Source: Sesamum alatum (taxonomy: Eukaryota; Streptophyta; Magnoliopsida; Lamiales; Pedaliaceae). From it: a stretch of DNA of 64,000 bases. The stretch covers positions 34,041,966 to 34,105,965 of the forward strand of contig JACGWO010000001.1 of the NCBI GenBank assembly GCA_034509735.1, written 5' to 3'. Made by a program: the position numbers and the translations under genes. How positions within the stretch are numbered: position 1 is the first letter of the stretch; every line of letters starts with the position of its first letter. The notes under the pieces are model-generated. The model was not told the origin of the DNA. It was given only the letters and a program-made list of their open reading frames with translations, and did no database searches. Below are positions 33,500-45,613 of the stretch, piece after piece.

Positions 33500-35391
33500 C
33501 TACATTCAAAATGTAAAGCAGGAATTTAGTAGATTATAATAATATTGAATTCAAGTTAAGAATTGGTCTTTAGATATTAACCCCTCCCACTCTTTATTCA
33601 AAAAGCCCACCACTCTCAAGTGGGGTTTTCGGGAAACCATTTCCTAGTGGGCTTGGAGTCCAAAAACGCAATTCTCCATGCCCCGCTTTTACAATTCACA
33701 TGGGAAAGGCTTTGTGGGAGGTATCCAATACCATTCTCATTCAATGAGATCCCCAAAATATTTTGCCTCGCCTCTTCACATGATCCCGAGGACTCCAAGC
33801 GAATCATGTTACTTAGCGTTAGGCCCGACCCATCAACCAAATGAATATCTCAACTATCAACCCCCACGACTTGTGAGACAGGGAAATAGGAGCATATTCC
33901 ATTCGTTCACAATAACAGTGCAGCTTTCTTCCAAATGTGCCCCGACTCGTGAGACCACAAATAGGTGAAAGTAGCTTCCTCACTACATTGCTATGGATGG
34001 AAGGCTTGGAATAATCAAACCATTTGATTTTAATTCCATTTTGGGCCTAATATTTACTTAGACCATCCAAGTGAGAGTTCTAGTTTATTAAGACCGAGAC
34101 CTCATCATTATCAGTATTTTGCATGCTCAAGTTTTAAACATTTAATGTAAATCGATGCATTCCAAACACACCATACATCAAAGCATTAAAAATATAAGCA
34201 CATGCAAAACAAGCCTAGCACACCCCTGTTAGGATGATCACAAGCCCGTTCCAAAGTGATCCACTGAGCCCACAGTGGATCTATGGTCAATCTAGGGTAA
34301 GCCTAAACTATTACAATTTTTACATCCCATTATCATTCTAATGGAGCCTTGTAATCCTTCTTTGTTCTTCTTGGGCCTCCCGTCGTGGGCTCCGTCCAAC
34401 GGACATTCATTTTCTTGAAAACTTACATTTTATAAAGTAAAACCTCACAACTACTCTACTCTCATTACAACTGAAAAGAAACCGCAATCATAAGGCGGGG
34501 GAGTATATTAATAGAGAGGAAGAAAACCTTATTATTTCAAGGCTAAAAAAGAAAGAAGGAATAAAAAATAAAGTGGCACGCAGGCCTCACCCAACAATAA
34601 ATAAACCATACATAGGCCAAAAAAGGCTAGTGATCATCCTTATTGTTTATCAAATAAACAACAACAAAACACATTTACATCAAATATAAACATGCCAACA
34701 AATAAATACATCCCATGTATATATCAATAGATATCCAATATCTAAAACAATAAACATAATAAAATGCAGAAAATATCATATCAATAATGCAATTAAAAAT
34801 ATGGATATCAACTATACATCCAATGTACAAATAATTTTTTTTTTGTTTGGAAACCATTTTCAAAATAATTTAAGGCATAAAAATAATTTTAGAAAAATTA
34901 AATTTAACTAAAATTAAAATATACCAAAATTAATAATTTCAGAAAACTAGCAAAAATGAGAAAAATCCAATTTTCCGAAAAAACGGCAAAAACAGCACAA
35001 AACAGTGCTGTCGGTCGGCCGTCCCAGATGGCCTGCGCCGTGCGCGCGCACGCCCAGCAGCGCCCACGGGCGGATGCCCGCGCACGCCTGTCGGCCGCGC
35101 GCCTGCTGCCCCTACCGAGTGGGCAGCACCGTTTTACACTTTTTTCTTTTTTTTTTTTAAATTTCTGCTATAAACTGAAACATAAACATGCATTTTAGAA
35201 AATCCATTTCTCAAAAATGCATGGATATCCATAATTTCAAAAGCAAAATTAACACATTTTCTACACCTATTATCATGCTTTAAAGCAATAAATCATGCTT
35301 TCCAAAAACAATTTAAACATGTTCTTCATGCTTAACACATAATAACATGTAAGTCCTATAGCCACAACACCGAACCGGACTCTGATACCAC
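33500..35391 (-). other. RE-5 leader with primer-binding site
   Basis: About 1.9 kb of non-coding leader. From the gag side: a conserved block (33590-33830), duplicated palindromes (33865-33875 CACGACTTGTG; 33941-33951 CCCGACTCGTG, one change each), a hairpin with CCACTG/CAGTGG arms (about 34260-34279), a GC island (about 35005-35115), and the primer-binding site (RC of TGGTATCAGAGTC, 35378-35390) one base from the LTR. ORFs here are chance frames. Confidence 0.85.
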
Positions 35392-37312
35392 TGAAAGAAT
35401 CGCTTACGGCCCGGGAACGCAACGGAAGCGTAAAAAACGTGAATTTAAAGGCGTAATTTAAAATGGGTTCAAAGGGGTGTTCCCTTTGAAGTTCCTGGGA
35501 GTTCGGTGTGTGTCAAAGCATAAATAAAAGAGGAGAAGATGCTAGACATGTGGCTAAAGAAAGTAAACAAAAGATACAAATAATATAAATGGAAACCAAC
35601 CTTTTTGTTTACAACACGTGAAACCAGTACAAGCTTTTGTTCCCTTTCCCTTTCTCCTTTCGTTCACTTGAGGATCAAAATTAGAATCCTTCTAATTTGT
35701 CCACACCACACTATGGAATGTATATCTCTAATCTATTGCTAGATAGAAGTAGAGAAAATAAGAAGAAACACTTCCAAAACAACACTATTGTTTAGTGCTT
35801 TTTGGAATATTTTTAGTTCAAACCTTTTCAAAAGGTATAAATACAAAAAGGAGAGTTTTTCGGAGATTTTTGGAGAATTTTTTGATGGAAAAAATTCGTG
35901 CAAGACATGCCATACAAGTTATGTGAGTTGTTTTGTGTATGTAAAGTTGTTGAATTCAAAATTCAACTTCTATAGTTAACTTCCAAAGCAACCTACATAC
36001 ACACACCACTATCTGCATAACCATGCACCATTATAGCAAATAAAACCATCCACCAAACCATATAAAGGCTGGTCACATATGGAAGATTTTAATTCTTCCT
36101 TCACTTGCTATAAATTGAATTTTTCCATGGACAAGGACCACTAGTCTTGGACTTTTATTTAATCTAATTAAATTAAGTCCAAAACAAGTCCATTGGGCAT
36201 TAATTAATTCAATTAATCTCAATCCAATTGAAGCCCATAAGTTTATTTGATCCAATTAAATGAACATAAGTCCAAACTCTAATTAATTGATCCAATCAAT
36301 GAATTAATTCAAACCCGAGAAATTAATCCAATTATTTAAAGGTTCTAAGTCCAAAAATTAACTAATTCAATTAATTAATTCTTGGACCATTCATCAGATG
36401 GATTTCCTAATAAATGATCCAATCATTTATTTTTCTCCTTGAATTAATTTAATCCAATTAAATTAATTCACTTCTTCTAGAATTAATTCCAAATTAATTC
36501 TACCAATTCAATAATGATTTGTGTGACTCTTTAGGTTCACCCTCAGCTAGACATGGGCTTGTGTCCAACACAATTGGTCAATTAAATTTAATTTAATTAA
36601 CTGTTTTCCAATTAACCATTAATCAAAAAACGCCAGTCACCATGGGTGGCCGTCTAGCAACGGTCCATGGCACTAGAGACTAGGTGAATGTTGGCGTGAA
36701 CATTTAGGCTCTCGATTACCATACGAGTATGGACCTTCCATCATCTGTCTCCCGGTCTAAGTCTAGGGCATGGAATTGATCGTCGGTTCCCATCTTGGAC
36801 TAGACAACTATGCTCAATAACTCGAGACATGTTTACTTTATTGATCGACGTAGGAAACCATTCCCTACCCGACCGATCATTGTGGCCACAGACTTAAAGA
36901 GCTTAAACCATCTCAGAGCGCATAGGAGACTCGACTGTCATATTCTAACAGGTGACAGATCCTATCTTGGAATCCACCATCCTCAATACATATTCCGACT
37001 ATATTGGATAAGGCTTATAATGAACGTATCCCAGATACGGACATCTCTTGCCAGATCCTAGATAAAGCCATCATATGCATGCAATTGCCATGATTCCTCA
37101 ATTCCGAGGACTAATCTCGTACTATCGGAGCCGGGAATTCCAGTCATACCGACCAAGCCTCCAAGCCTTCCATATGACGATTCGCGCGAGTCGGTTCAGT
37201 CAGCTGACACCCTCGTCAACTAACCCACTAACATTGCACAGACGTCCAATGTTTGTCGCCAATGAAACACGACACTCATCTAATGAATGGAATCCTTAGT
37301 GCAAGTCTCTAT
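35392..37312 (-). repeat. RE-5 5' LTR, main part
   Basis: Starts tgaaagaatcgcttacggcc next to the primer site. It includes the AT-rich hairpin array (about 36120-36510) and U3 block (36633-36675), and ends at the tctat target site (37308-37312) where RE-7 is inserted. Confidence 0.9.
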
Positions 37313-37916
37313 TGTTAGAATAGGTGACCATGAAGCCAATTTGATTAGGCGAATTGTGACCTATGTCTGAACAATTTCAAAGTTTTAATAAATCTTGATG
37401 AATAAGAAAGTGAAATTCATCTGGCACATACTTTGTCTGTGTTCACTTTAACTGCTTTATAACTGTTCGCTACACAAACAAAGCCCACAGACTGAGATCA
37501 CATTTCGGGGACTGGGGCTACGCTTGGAGGTACGTCCATGAAATCACTTCTGCCCAATCAGTCTGAAAATCTCCAAGTCAAGGAATCTCGAAAATGGGTA
37601 CCGAGAACCTACTTGAGACTTGCACTAAGCATCTGCTGTCGTGTTTCATCGACGGGTGACGAGGGTCGTCTAAGCAGTGTTAGTGGGTCAGCTTACTTGG
37701 GAGCGGCTGACTGAGGTGACTCACAGGAACTGTCTTACAGAGGACCTTGAGTAGGGTCGACTAGGTATGACGTGAGTTCATGGTTCCAACGGTACAGGTC
37801 AATCCTTTGACTTGAGGAATTGTTGAGTTACCTGTACATCGAGACTATATCTTAGGTATGGTGAGAGATTGCTAAAATACAATTGAGTAGTCATAAGCCA
37901 TATCTAGTGCAGCCAC
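37313..37916 (+). repeat. RE-7 LTR, left part
   Basis: The first 604 bp of an LTR related to type A (same 'gcacta agcatctgctgtcg' region), ending 'agtgcagccac', where RE-8 begins. Confidence 0.85.
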
Positions 37917-40059
37917 TGTTGGAATAGGTGACCAGAAAGCCAATAGGTTTGGCAATTTGTAACCTATCCGACAACTTGATGTGAATGTAATATTATTATG
38001 TGATGAATAAGATGAGTATTCGTCACCAATGGTACCTTCTTTGTTGCGCTCATCTTACATTTGTTAAAATGGTGTTTAACTTATATCGCAACAAAGCCCA
38101 CAGACCATGGATAACAACTCGTGCAGTTGGGCCACGCATTGGATGGTGGTCATGAAACCAACTGATTAAGAGTTGGGTCTGAAACGTTCCAAGTCGAGGA
38201 CCTCGAGACAGGGCATCGAGAGTCCTATTGAGACTTGCATCAAGAGTCGTGTTCATTGGATGAGTGCCGTGTTTCATCGGCGACAGGCATGGGACGCCTA
38301 CACTGTCTTGATGGGTTGGTCGACTGGGGTCGAGCTGACTGGACTGACTCGCGGGGATCATCATATGGAAGCCTTGGAGGCTTGGTCGGTATGATTGGTT
38401 TTCCCCGGTTCCGATAGTACGGGAGTAATCCTCAGACTTGAGGGATCATGGCAGTCGCGTGCACAGGACGGCTGTATCTTGGATCTGGCGAGAGGTAATC
38501 ATTCTGTAAGATGATTATCATAAGCCTTGTCCAGTGCAGTCAGAATGTGTAGCGAGGACGGTGGATTCCAAGAAGAGGATCCGTCCCCTGTCAGTATGTG
38601 ACAGAGGTATCTCCTATGCACTCGGAGACACGTTCATGCTGTTTGAAGCTGTGGCCACAGTGGTTGGTCGAATAGGGAATGGTTTCCTGTGTCGACGCAA
38701 GGAAGCATACGTGGTCTCGAGTATTAAGCATAGATGCCTAGTCAAGGATGGGAACCGACGCCCAATTCCATACCCTAGACTAAGGCCGGGAGACGGTAGA
38801 CGGAGGGATCGTACCCGTACGGAATCGGCGCCTAAATGTTCACGATAATTCACCTAGTCTCTAGTGCCATGGACCGTTGCTAGACGGCCACCCATGGTAA
38901 CAGGCTCTTGTGGGACATAGGCCCAAGTCTAGCTGAGGTTGAACCTAAAGGGTCACACACAAATCATCGAGGAGGTTGAGAGATCGACTTAGAGTCAATC
39001 TCGAAGGATAAAATAAGTAATTGGATTACTTAAGGGAAAGTCCATTGGATGGACGGACCGATATTGTATCGGGCTTTCATTTAATCGGTAAATTGGATTT
39101 TCGATTAAATATGGAAAGTTGAGATGTTGAGACGTTGGATCTTTTAATTGGATTAAAAGATCAACGGGAATAATTTAAGTGGACATTAAATTGGATTTAA
39201 TATTGGGTTCGTCGTAATTGGATTACGATAAAACCCAGTCCGTTAAATTATACCCGAGAGGAGAAATAATTCCTAATTTGGAATGGGAAGAAGTTGGACT
39301 TCTTTCCTTAATTAAAACATGGCTGACACGCTCCCTTGGAGGAAGCAAAATCAGCCATGTTTCATGCTAGGTGGTATGTTGACTTATCTCTTTTGGAAAG
39401 AGACAAATCAACTCCAATCAAGCTCTTCCCTTTTGGTATGATTTGATCATACCATAAATTTTGGTAGGCTTGATTGAAGAATTGATGGTGATTGATTGGA
39501 ATGAATCTAGACATCCTTGGATGAACCTATTCATCCATGTTTCATGCTAGGTGGTATGTTGACTTCTCAATTTTCGTGCTCTCTCCCTCTCTTACACTTG
39601 TGTTCTTCACTTGATTTTGAATCAAGAAGAAGAACAAAGTAGGTTTAAGAGAACACTAATTCATAGTGTTCTTCCCTTAAATCGATTCCTTCTAAACCCA
39701 TTCTTTTCTAGCAAGAAGAACGTGAGTTTCTTCCGGTGTGGTGTGGATTACCTTTGGAGAATCCATACGTTTGGATTTCGTGAGCATTCTGGAGAAGGAA
39801 CAACGCAAGTAGCCGGGAGCATACACTAAACAATCAAAGGTAACGGTTTATTACGCTTTGATTGATTTCATTTATATATCTATGCCCTATGTGCTTAAAT
39901 ATATGTTTTAATATTTACACATCCTACATCGAACGCCCGGTTGAGCACCCAAGGGTACACCCCTTGGGATTCGCGTATTTTGAATTTGATTTAAATTTAC
40001 GCACTTTCCACGTTTTCTCACTTCCGCTCGCGCTCCCGGGCGGATCCGCTTGTTCTTCA
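37917..40059 (+). repeat. RE-8 5' LTR, intact type-B reference copy
   Basis: 2143 bp, TGTTGGAATAGG to tgttcttca, the only uninterrupted full type-B LTR here. It includes the U3 block 38862-38904, hairpin array about 39010-39305, and R region about 39570-39610. A short stretch around 39530-39570 repeats 'catgtttcatgctaggtggtatgttgactt' sequence of 39355-39385, replacing the usual TATA-containing segment, so the promoter may be lost. Confidence 0.9.
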
Positions 40060-41822
40060 AGTAGTATCAGAGACCTGTTCGATGTAAGGGGCATAGATCT
40101 ATGTGTTTGGCATGATCTAATTGCTTTTAAATGGCTTTATTGGCATTTTAGATTACATAAATATATGAATAATATGATGATTCAATCGTTTGGATTTAAT
40201 GGACTTTTGGCATGCTTAATTTTGTTAGATTGGATCTAAAATTGCATGCTTATTTTCAGAATAATATTAATGTTATTGTGCTGAAACAGTTTCGAAAAAC
40301 AAAAAAAAATTTGGGATCGATCGACAGCGGCCGCGCGCAGGCGGGCGCTTGCGCGCTGCCTTGTGCGCGCTGGCAGCCGGCCAGCACAACGGCTGGGCCG
40401 TTTTGTGCCGTTTTTCGACTTTTTCCGAAAAATTCAATTTTCTGTATTTTCTGCACAATATTCTGAAAATATATTAATTTTGCATTTTTGATTTTGGAAT
40501 AATTGGATTATTCCTTGGATTAATTTTGCTTCATTAATTTGGGATTAATACATGCATTGGATGCATTGTGTAAAATGTCCATTAAATTTGAAATTTGAAT
40601 TTTGCATATTATTTATATGTTTATGCTTTTGTGATGTTGGACATCACTTGGATATTTGGAATATCCATTGGTTTTATTGCATGATTATTTGGAATAATTA
40701 TGTTATATGTGAGTTGATGGAATCAACATCGGATGATCACAAAGTCCTAGACCTTGTGTATGGATGAATGAATGTTTATTTATTTTCTGTTGGGTGGGGC
40801 CTGCGTGCCTCTTGTTTCTTGGGACTATCATCTCCCGTATTTTCAGCCCTCATGATGTTAAGGCTTGTTTTCTTTATTACCGATGTATTACTTTCAGTTG
40901 TAATGAGAGTAGATAGGATTGGTGAGGTTTCAATTTTAACAAGCAATTGGAGTCGGAGACCCCAAGGAGGAGCATCAAGGCGTGAAACAAGAGCACCACA
41001 AGGCCCATTGGAATGACAATGGGTATATTACTATTGTAATAATTTAGGACCACCCTAGACAGACCATAGACTCACTGCGGGCTCAGTGGGTCGCATAGGC
41101 TGGGCTTGTGATCATCCTAACAGGGGTATGCTATGTTTTTTGCATGCGGCGTATTTATTTATCGCTTTAAATATTGGATATTTATGCATGCTAAAACACA
41201 ATAATATGATGAGGTCTCGGTCAAACACAAACTCTCATTTGGTTGGACCAAATTAAATATTAGGCCCAGAACGGACTTGGATCAAAATGGTATTTTGGTC
41301 TGTCCGAGCCTTCCATCCACAGCAATGTGGTGAGGAAGCTACCACTACCCAAGTGTGGTCTCACGAGTCGTGGCACACTTGGAATAGGGGAAAGTTGCGC
41401 TATTGTTGTGAACAAAAAGACTGCGCTCGCTGTTTCCCTGTCTCACGAGTCGTGGGGAGCGACAGTTTGAGGCATGATTTGGTTGATGGGTCGGGCCCAA
41501 CCCTGAGTAACATGGTTCGCTTGGAGTCCTCGGGACCATGTGAATAGGTGAGGCAAAATATCTTGGGAATCTCATTGGATGAGAATGATATTGGATATCT
41601 CCCACAAGGTCTTCTTCATGTGAATCGTAAAAGCGAGGCATAGAGATTACGCTTGTGGATCCCAAGCCCACTAGGAAATGGTTTCCCGAAACTCCGCTTG
41701 AGAGTGGCGGACTTTCGTATAAATAGTGGGAGGGTTAAAGACTAAAAGACCAAGTCTTCAACTTGAACAATAATATTACCATCATCTGCTAATTTCGGCT
41801 TTACATTTTCATTAATGTAGAT
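40060..41822 (+). other. RE-8 leader with variant primer site
   Basis: The primer site TAGTATCAGAG (40062-40072) differs by one base from the usual TGGTATCAGAG. A small GC island lies at 40322-40405 (80 bp, against 430 bp in RE-10). A CACTG/CAGTG hairpin is at 41073-41088. Exact copies of the palindrome CACGAGTCGTG lie at 41362-41372 and 41444-41454, followed by the gag-proximal conserved block (about 41480-41720). No coding function. Confidence 0.85.
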
Positions 41823-42699
41823 ATGTTTAAGAACCCGTTAACCATGATTCTTGAGACTAACAAATTCAACGGAACGAACTACTCGGACTGGCTGAGAAAC
41901 CTGAGGATTGTCCTCGATTTCGAGAACCAAGGCTACGTCTTGGACAAGCCGCCACCGAGCGACTTACCGTAGGGGTCCACGCCTGAAGAACGTTTGACGT
42001 TCGAGAAGTGGCATGAGGACAACCGGAAAGTACGCAACATCGTACTGGCTTCGATGTCTAACGACATCCAGAAGCAGTATGAGAGGCTGGACAATGTCTC
42101 CGCCATAATGCTCCGCATGAACAAGGTTTATGTGGTTCCGGATAGGCATATTAAATATGCCGCCACAAAAGCATTCTTTGGCACCAAGCTTGCTGAAGGA
42201 GCGTCTGTACAAAGTCATGGGGTCAAGATGCTCTCCCTAGTGGAGAAACTCGAGGACCTTAAAGCTGGGCTTAACAATGACACGTACATTAACGTGATCC
42301 TCCAGTCGCTTCCTCCATCCTATGACCCGTTTTGTTGTAAACTATAACATGACCGGACTTGAGAAGTCTATTCATGAGTTGATCAACATGCTGGTCCAAT
42401 ACGAGGCAACGACCCACAAGTCGGCGCCAGCGGTATTGATAGGAGAGGCTTCGACCTCCAAGGCGAATGGCAAGAGGGCCGGACGCTGGAAGAGGAAGAA
42501 GGGCAAAGGGAAGACGGTTGTGGCACCTGCTCACGCTCCGGGCGTCCCTGTTGCTCCGGTTGGACCGAGCAAAGGGAAAGGGAAGGCCCGTGGTTCTCAA
42601 CGGTCCAAGGCAAATGATGTCTGCATGCATTGCCAAGGGGAAGGGCATTGGAAAAGGGAGTGCCCACAACTCCTCTCCAACCCAGGTGTGTTTGTGGTT
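41823..42699 (+). pseudogene. gag: RE-8 gag, one stop and one frameshift
   Basis: ATG at 41823 (MFKNPLTMILETNKFNG). A GAG-to-TAG change gives a stop at 41970-41972 (codon 50). The frame reopens through TFEKWHEDNRKVRNIVLASM and AAGL..DVILQ-like capsid sequence until an extra T near 42332 shifts it, after which DPF becomes out of frame and the +1 frame (42322 on) continues: FVVNYNMTGLEKSIHELINMLVQY, a lysine-rich linker, and the CCHC zinc knuckle CMHCQGEGHWKREC (about 42621-42662). It would encode the particle protein; one point reversal and one base are the visible lesions in this part. Confidence 0.92.
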
Positions 42700-43602
42700 G
42701 AAGTTAATATGATTATTAATTCTGCTTCATGGGTATTGGATACCGGGTGTGGTGCTCACATCTGCAATGATTTGCAGGCACTGCAAAGAAGCAGAAGGCT
42801 AACCAAGGATGAGATGATCCTGAGGCTAGGCGATGGCAAGGCCGTTGCTGCGGAGGCCGTAGGATCACTAGAGTAGCCATTAGTAGTCATGTTAGGATTG
42901 TACTGAACGACTGTTTCTATGTACCTAGCATGATTAAAAATATTGTTTCCATCCCGGTCCTTGATAAGGAGGGATATGAATTTACCATCAATAAAAACGG
43001 TTTTTTCATTATCAAAGATTGTATTTCTCATCTGCTTGGTACATTGGTCAACGGTCTGTACATACTTCAACAGTCTAATTGAATTATGACTGCAGAACAC
43101 AAACGAAAACGTGATGACCAAGAAACCCTTTGTTGGACAAAGTACGCTAGCCAGTGGTCTGTTGGATTTCATCCATACAGATGTCTGTGGTCCACTAAAT
43201 ACTCAGGCTAGAGGTGGGTACTTGTACTTCATAACCTTTACCGATGATCACTCACGGTATGGTTATGTTTACCTGATGAGGTACAAGTCTGAAGCCTTTG
43301 GAAGGTTTAAGGAATACAGATTTGAAGTAGAGAACCAAACCGGTCGAAAGATCAAAGCCCTTCGGTCGGACCGAGGTGGAGAGTATTTGAGTGGTGAGTT
43401 TACTGATTATCTAAAAGAGAATGGGATTCTCTCTCAGTGGACCCCTCCTGGAACACCGCAGCTTAATGGTGTATCTGAAAGGAGGAATCGGACCTTGTTG
43501 GACATGGTCCGATCCATGATGAGTTTTACCGAACTACCCCTTTCCTTCTGGGGATACGCTCTTGAGACGGCGGCCAAAGTTTTGAACTTGGCGCCATCTA
43601 AA
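42700..43602 (+). pseudogene. pol: RE-8 pol, protease and integrase core
   Basis: Protease with WVLDTGCGAHIC (about 42728-42763). Frame lost at 42876 by a small deletion after the AVGS segment. The integrase zinc domain (WHARLGH...CESC) is largely deleted: sequence jumps from 'cacaaacgaaaacgtgat' to 'gaccaagaaaccc' near 43110. The integrase core is open (43111-43602) with HTDVCGPL, the SDRGGEYLS Asp and SERRNR Glu, and LSFWGYALETAA. It is cut at LAPS by RE-9 at the target site ctaaa (43598-43602). Confidence 0.9.
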
Positions 43603-45608
43603 TGAAAGAAATCTGGTGGATCATCCCCGGGAATTGCGCGAATGCGGAAGCGCGGTAAAAATAAACATGTTAAAATAAAAAGCATGCTTTTAATTTAAAG
43701 AACACGCTCAAGGGGTGTGCCCTTGAGGTTCCCGGGCGTTCGGTGTATCTCATGATCATAAAACAATTAAAGAAATCATGGAGGCCATAGAGTTGAAAAA
43801 ATAAAGAGGGACGAAAATCTTAAACGAGACCTACCCGTTGTCGTTTTCGTCTTCAACTGCTACTCGCGTTGTTCCCCGTTTTGCACCAAGACCTCGTTCT
43901 TGAGATCCTCCAAATCGTGACACACGATCCACCCACGTATCTTGCACGTCGTGCTAGCAACGAACAAGTGTATAATTTTTGGAGTGGACGAATCAACAAC
44001 ACGTTATCAATTAACGGTATTGATTCGTCTAAGTTCTAATGTTCCAAGAACAAAAAGAACTAAAAAATATATTTTCTTGCTAGAGAAAGAGAGAGGGGCG
44101 GACGAGAGGTAGGAGAGGGGAGAGTGTGTGTTGTGTGTGTTTTTCAAGAATCATCAATCTCACAAATGTTGGAAGCTAGAGGTTTATATAGAGGAAGAGT
44201 TTAATCCTCTTTAAACTCACACTCTAAGTAACCTAATTTGACTAGGATTTTGACCTAGTCAAAGTCCTAGTCAAACTAGTGTTTGACCTAGTCAAACGAA
44301 TCCTAGCCTTCCATCTCCCCTTTCCATCTCAACCGTTGATTTCAATTTAATGGAATATTTAAATCCTATTAAATATTCCAAAAGGCTAAAAGAATAAATA
44401 TAATATAATAAATTAATATTATCATTTATTCTAAGCCCATTAAATCAACCCTTTTAATAAATCCTATTTATAAATTTAATTCCTTTTTTTATCAAATAGA
44501 AGGAATTAATTTCTCCAAGAAAATATAGGACCCGATTAAATCTAATTTAATCATTCCTTTACTCCAATATTTAATTCCAAATTAAATACTAAGTGTGTGT
44601 GGATAGTGTGTGACTCTTTAGGTTCACCATTCAGCTAGACTTGGTCGGATTCCTAGAATCCGTCCGTTACCATGGGTGGCCATCTAGCAACGGTCCATGG
44701 CACTAGAGACTAGGTGAAATATTCGGGGATGAACATTTAGGCTCTAACAGTACACTTGTCCTTCTGTCTTCGGTCTCATCACTTAGAGTCTAGGGCACGG
44801 AAAAAGCAGGTACCCATTTTGGACCTAAGTGTCGGTCTGTCCTTACTAAACGCCGCAAGGGAAACCTTTCCTTCTGTTCAGTTACTGTGGCCACAGATTT
44901 TAGGGACAAGACACAGAGCATACATGAGACTCAACTGTCAATACCTTTTGACAGGAGACAGATCCTTTCTTGGAAACTACTGTCACTCTATACACCCGAG
45001 CTGCACTAGACATGGCTTATGACTACTCAAGAGTATTTTGGCAATCTCTCACCATATCTAAGATACAGACCTGATGCACAGGTAAACTCAGCAGTTCCTC
45101 AAGTCAAAGGACTTGGCCTGTACCGTTGGAACCGGGATTACACGTCATACCTTGCTGACCATACTCAAGGTCCTCCGTAAGACGGTTCCCGCGAGTCACC
45201 TCAGTCAGCTGCTTCCTAGCATGCTGACCCACTAACACTGCTTAGACGACCTTCGTCACCCGTCGAAGAAATACGACAGCAGATGCTTAGTGCAAGTCTC
45301 AAAGGGAATCCCGGTACCCATTTTTCGGGATTCCTTGACTTGGAGATTCCCGGACTGATTCGGTAAGACTGATTTCATGGACCTACCTCCAAGCGTAGAC
45401 CCAGTCCCCGAAATCGTTTCTCAGTCCGTGGGCTTTGTTTGCGTAGTGAACAGAAACGTAAATGCAGAAAAGTAGACGTAAACAAAGTATTGCCATATGA
45501 ATTTTCACTTCTTTATTCATAAATGTTTTTATCAAATACCAAAAAATTGTCTAGACATAGGTTACATATTCCTGCCAAAATTGGCTTACATGGTCACCTA
45601 TTCTAACA
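43603..45608 (-). mobile_element. RE-9, solo type-A LTR in RE-8 pol
   Basis: 2006 bp on the minus strand, tgaaagaaat to tattctaaca, with perfect TSD ctaaa (43598-43602 and 45609-45613). Removing one copy restores an open reading frame across the site in RE-8 pol. U3 block at 44663-44705. It is the innermost insertion of the window (five deep) and probably among the youngest. Confidence 0.96.
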
Positions 45609-45613
45609 CTAAA

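Noticed and set aside
40768..41016. Small frame with a hydrophobic start in the RE-8 leader, considered as an extra or envelope-like ORF
   Set aside because: Not conserved in the leaders of RE-1, RE-5 or RE-10, and it lies upstream of gag where such ORFs are not expected.
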